DNA of 5,550 nucleotides. Source: Prevotellaceae bacterium UBA1786 (lineage in GTDB: Bacteria; Bacteroidota; Bacteroidia; Bacteroidales; Bacteroidaceae). The notes beneath the pieces were generated by a model that worked only from the letters and a program-made list of their open reading frames with translations, was not told the origin of the DNA and made no database searches. The stretch spans positions 1 to 5,550 of the forward strand of contig DCGE01000115.1 in NCBI GenBank assembly GCA_002314525.1. The letters run 5' to 3'. Of the stretch, positions 5,455 through 5,550 are shown piece after piece; within the stretch, counting starts at the first letter, position 1; each line of letters starts with the position of its first letter. The position numbers were made by a program, and so were the translations under genes.

Positions 5455-5550
5455 AACGCGAGAGTTACATCCGCTACAGGTCATTTTACGAAGCTTGTCA
5501 AGAATTGTCCGACGCTGACTACAGGGCTGTAAACACAGCCCTAGACAGGC
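5451..5550 (+). CDS. DUF6291-like phage protein, N-terminal part (cut by window edge)
   Basis: An open frame starts at the ATG at 5451 and runs off the right edge. The 33 visible residues begin MKRESYIRYRSFYEACQ and continue ELSDADYRAVNTALDR. The block RSFYEA..EL matches the start of DUF6291 proteins, which in phage and prophage genomes often sit just upstream of, or are joined to, replication-initiation genes. The start overlaps the previous stop (ATGA at 5451-5454), and GGAAAGG at 5439-5445 gives a plausible ribosome binding site 5 bases upstream. Translation is thus likely coupled. Its function is not established; a role in replication initiation is inferred only from where such genes usually lie. 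The rest of the protein cannot be judged here. Confidence 0.65.
   Translation, partial: MKRESYIRYRSFYEACQELSDADYRAVNTALDR
5523..5542. repeat. Perfect 8-bp stem, AAAC loop, in the last gene
   Basis: AGGGCTGT (5523-5530), loop AAAC, and ACAGCCCT (5535-5542) form a perfect stem in codons 25-31 of the DUF6291-like gene. No T-run follows in the visible bases, so it is not a clear terminator. Phage origins can lie inside replication genes, so this could belong to such a region, but only 8 bases remain after it and no iterons are visible. Confidence 0.4.

Noticed and set aside
1..5550. CRISPR array, tRNA, insertion sequence or diversity-generating retroelement.
   Set aside because: No spaced direct repeats, cloverleaf, transposase, terminal inverted repeats or reverse transcriptase motifs are visible. 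The GFRLC block in the 4951-5454 protein only faintly recalls C-type lectin folds and has no template repeat in the window.

Overview
The window looks like part of the early (regulatory, recombination and replication-entry) region of a temperate phage or prophage of a Bacteroidota host (Bacteroides, Parabacteroides or Prevotella type). The evidence is as follows. All genes lie on the + strand, with gaps of 3 to 17 bases or a 4-base ATGA overlap. Several starts are preceded by A-rich stretches rather than Shine-Dalgarno sequences (before 184, 814 and 2785), which is usual in Bacteroidota. The gene set is typically phage: a small Cro-like regulator, a second HTH protein, an SbcC/Rad50-like ATPase, RecT, an MBL-fold hydrolase, a NinB-like protein and the start of a DUF6291-like protein. 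Host and phage assignment are inference; no integrase, structural gene or attachment site is in view.

Layout. Bases 6-170: small Cro/XRE-like HTH protein, possibly cut by the left edge. 184-408: two-helix small membrane protein. 413-796: HTH protein of MerR/excisionase style with a basic tail. 814-2772: short Rad50/SbcC-like ATPase with a zinc hook. 2785-3750: RecT single-strand annealing protein. 3763-4491: WalJ/YycJ-like metallo-beta-lactamase-fold hydrolase. 4495-4947: remote NinB-like recombination protein. 4951-5454: unrecognised acidic, Trp/Tyr-rich protein. 5451 to the right edge: start of a DUF6291-like phage protein. No stretch above 17 bases is free of a gene, and I see no tRNA, CRISPR array, transposon, clear promoter or terminator.

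How the genes may work together. The ATPase, RecT, MBL hydrolase and NinB-like protein are consecutive and look co-transcribed, so they probably form the phage's homologous recombination module. No RecE, lambda-Exo or YqaJ exonuclease and no SbcD/Mre11-type phosphoesterase is visible. The most interesting hypothesis is therefore that the MBL-fold enzyme supplies the nuclease activity that prepares DNA ends for RecT, perhaps with the hook-bearing ATPase as its motor or tether. The last gene probably leads into the replication genes beyond the window. Three perfect short inverted repeats lie inside coding regions; none is proven functional.
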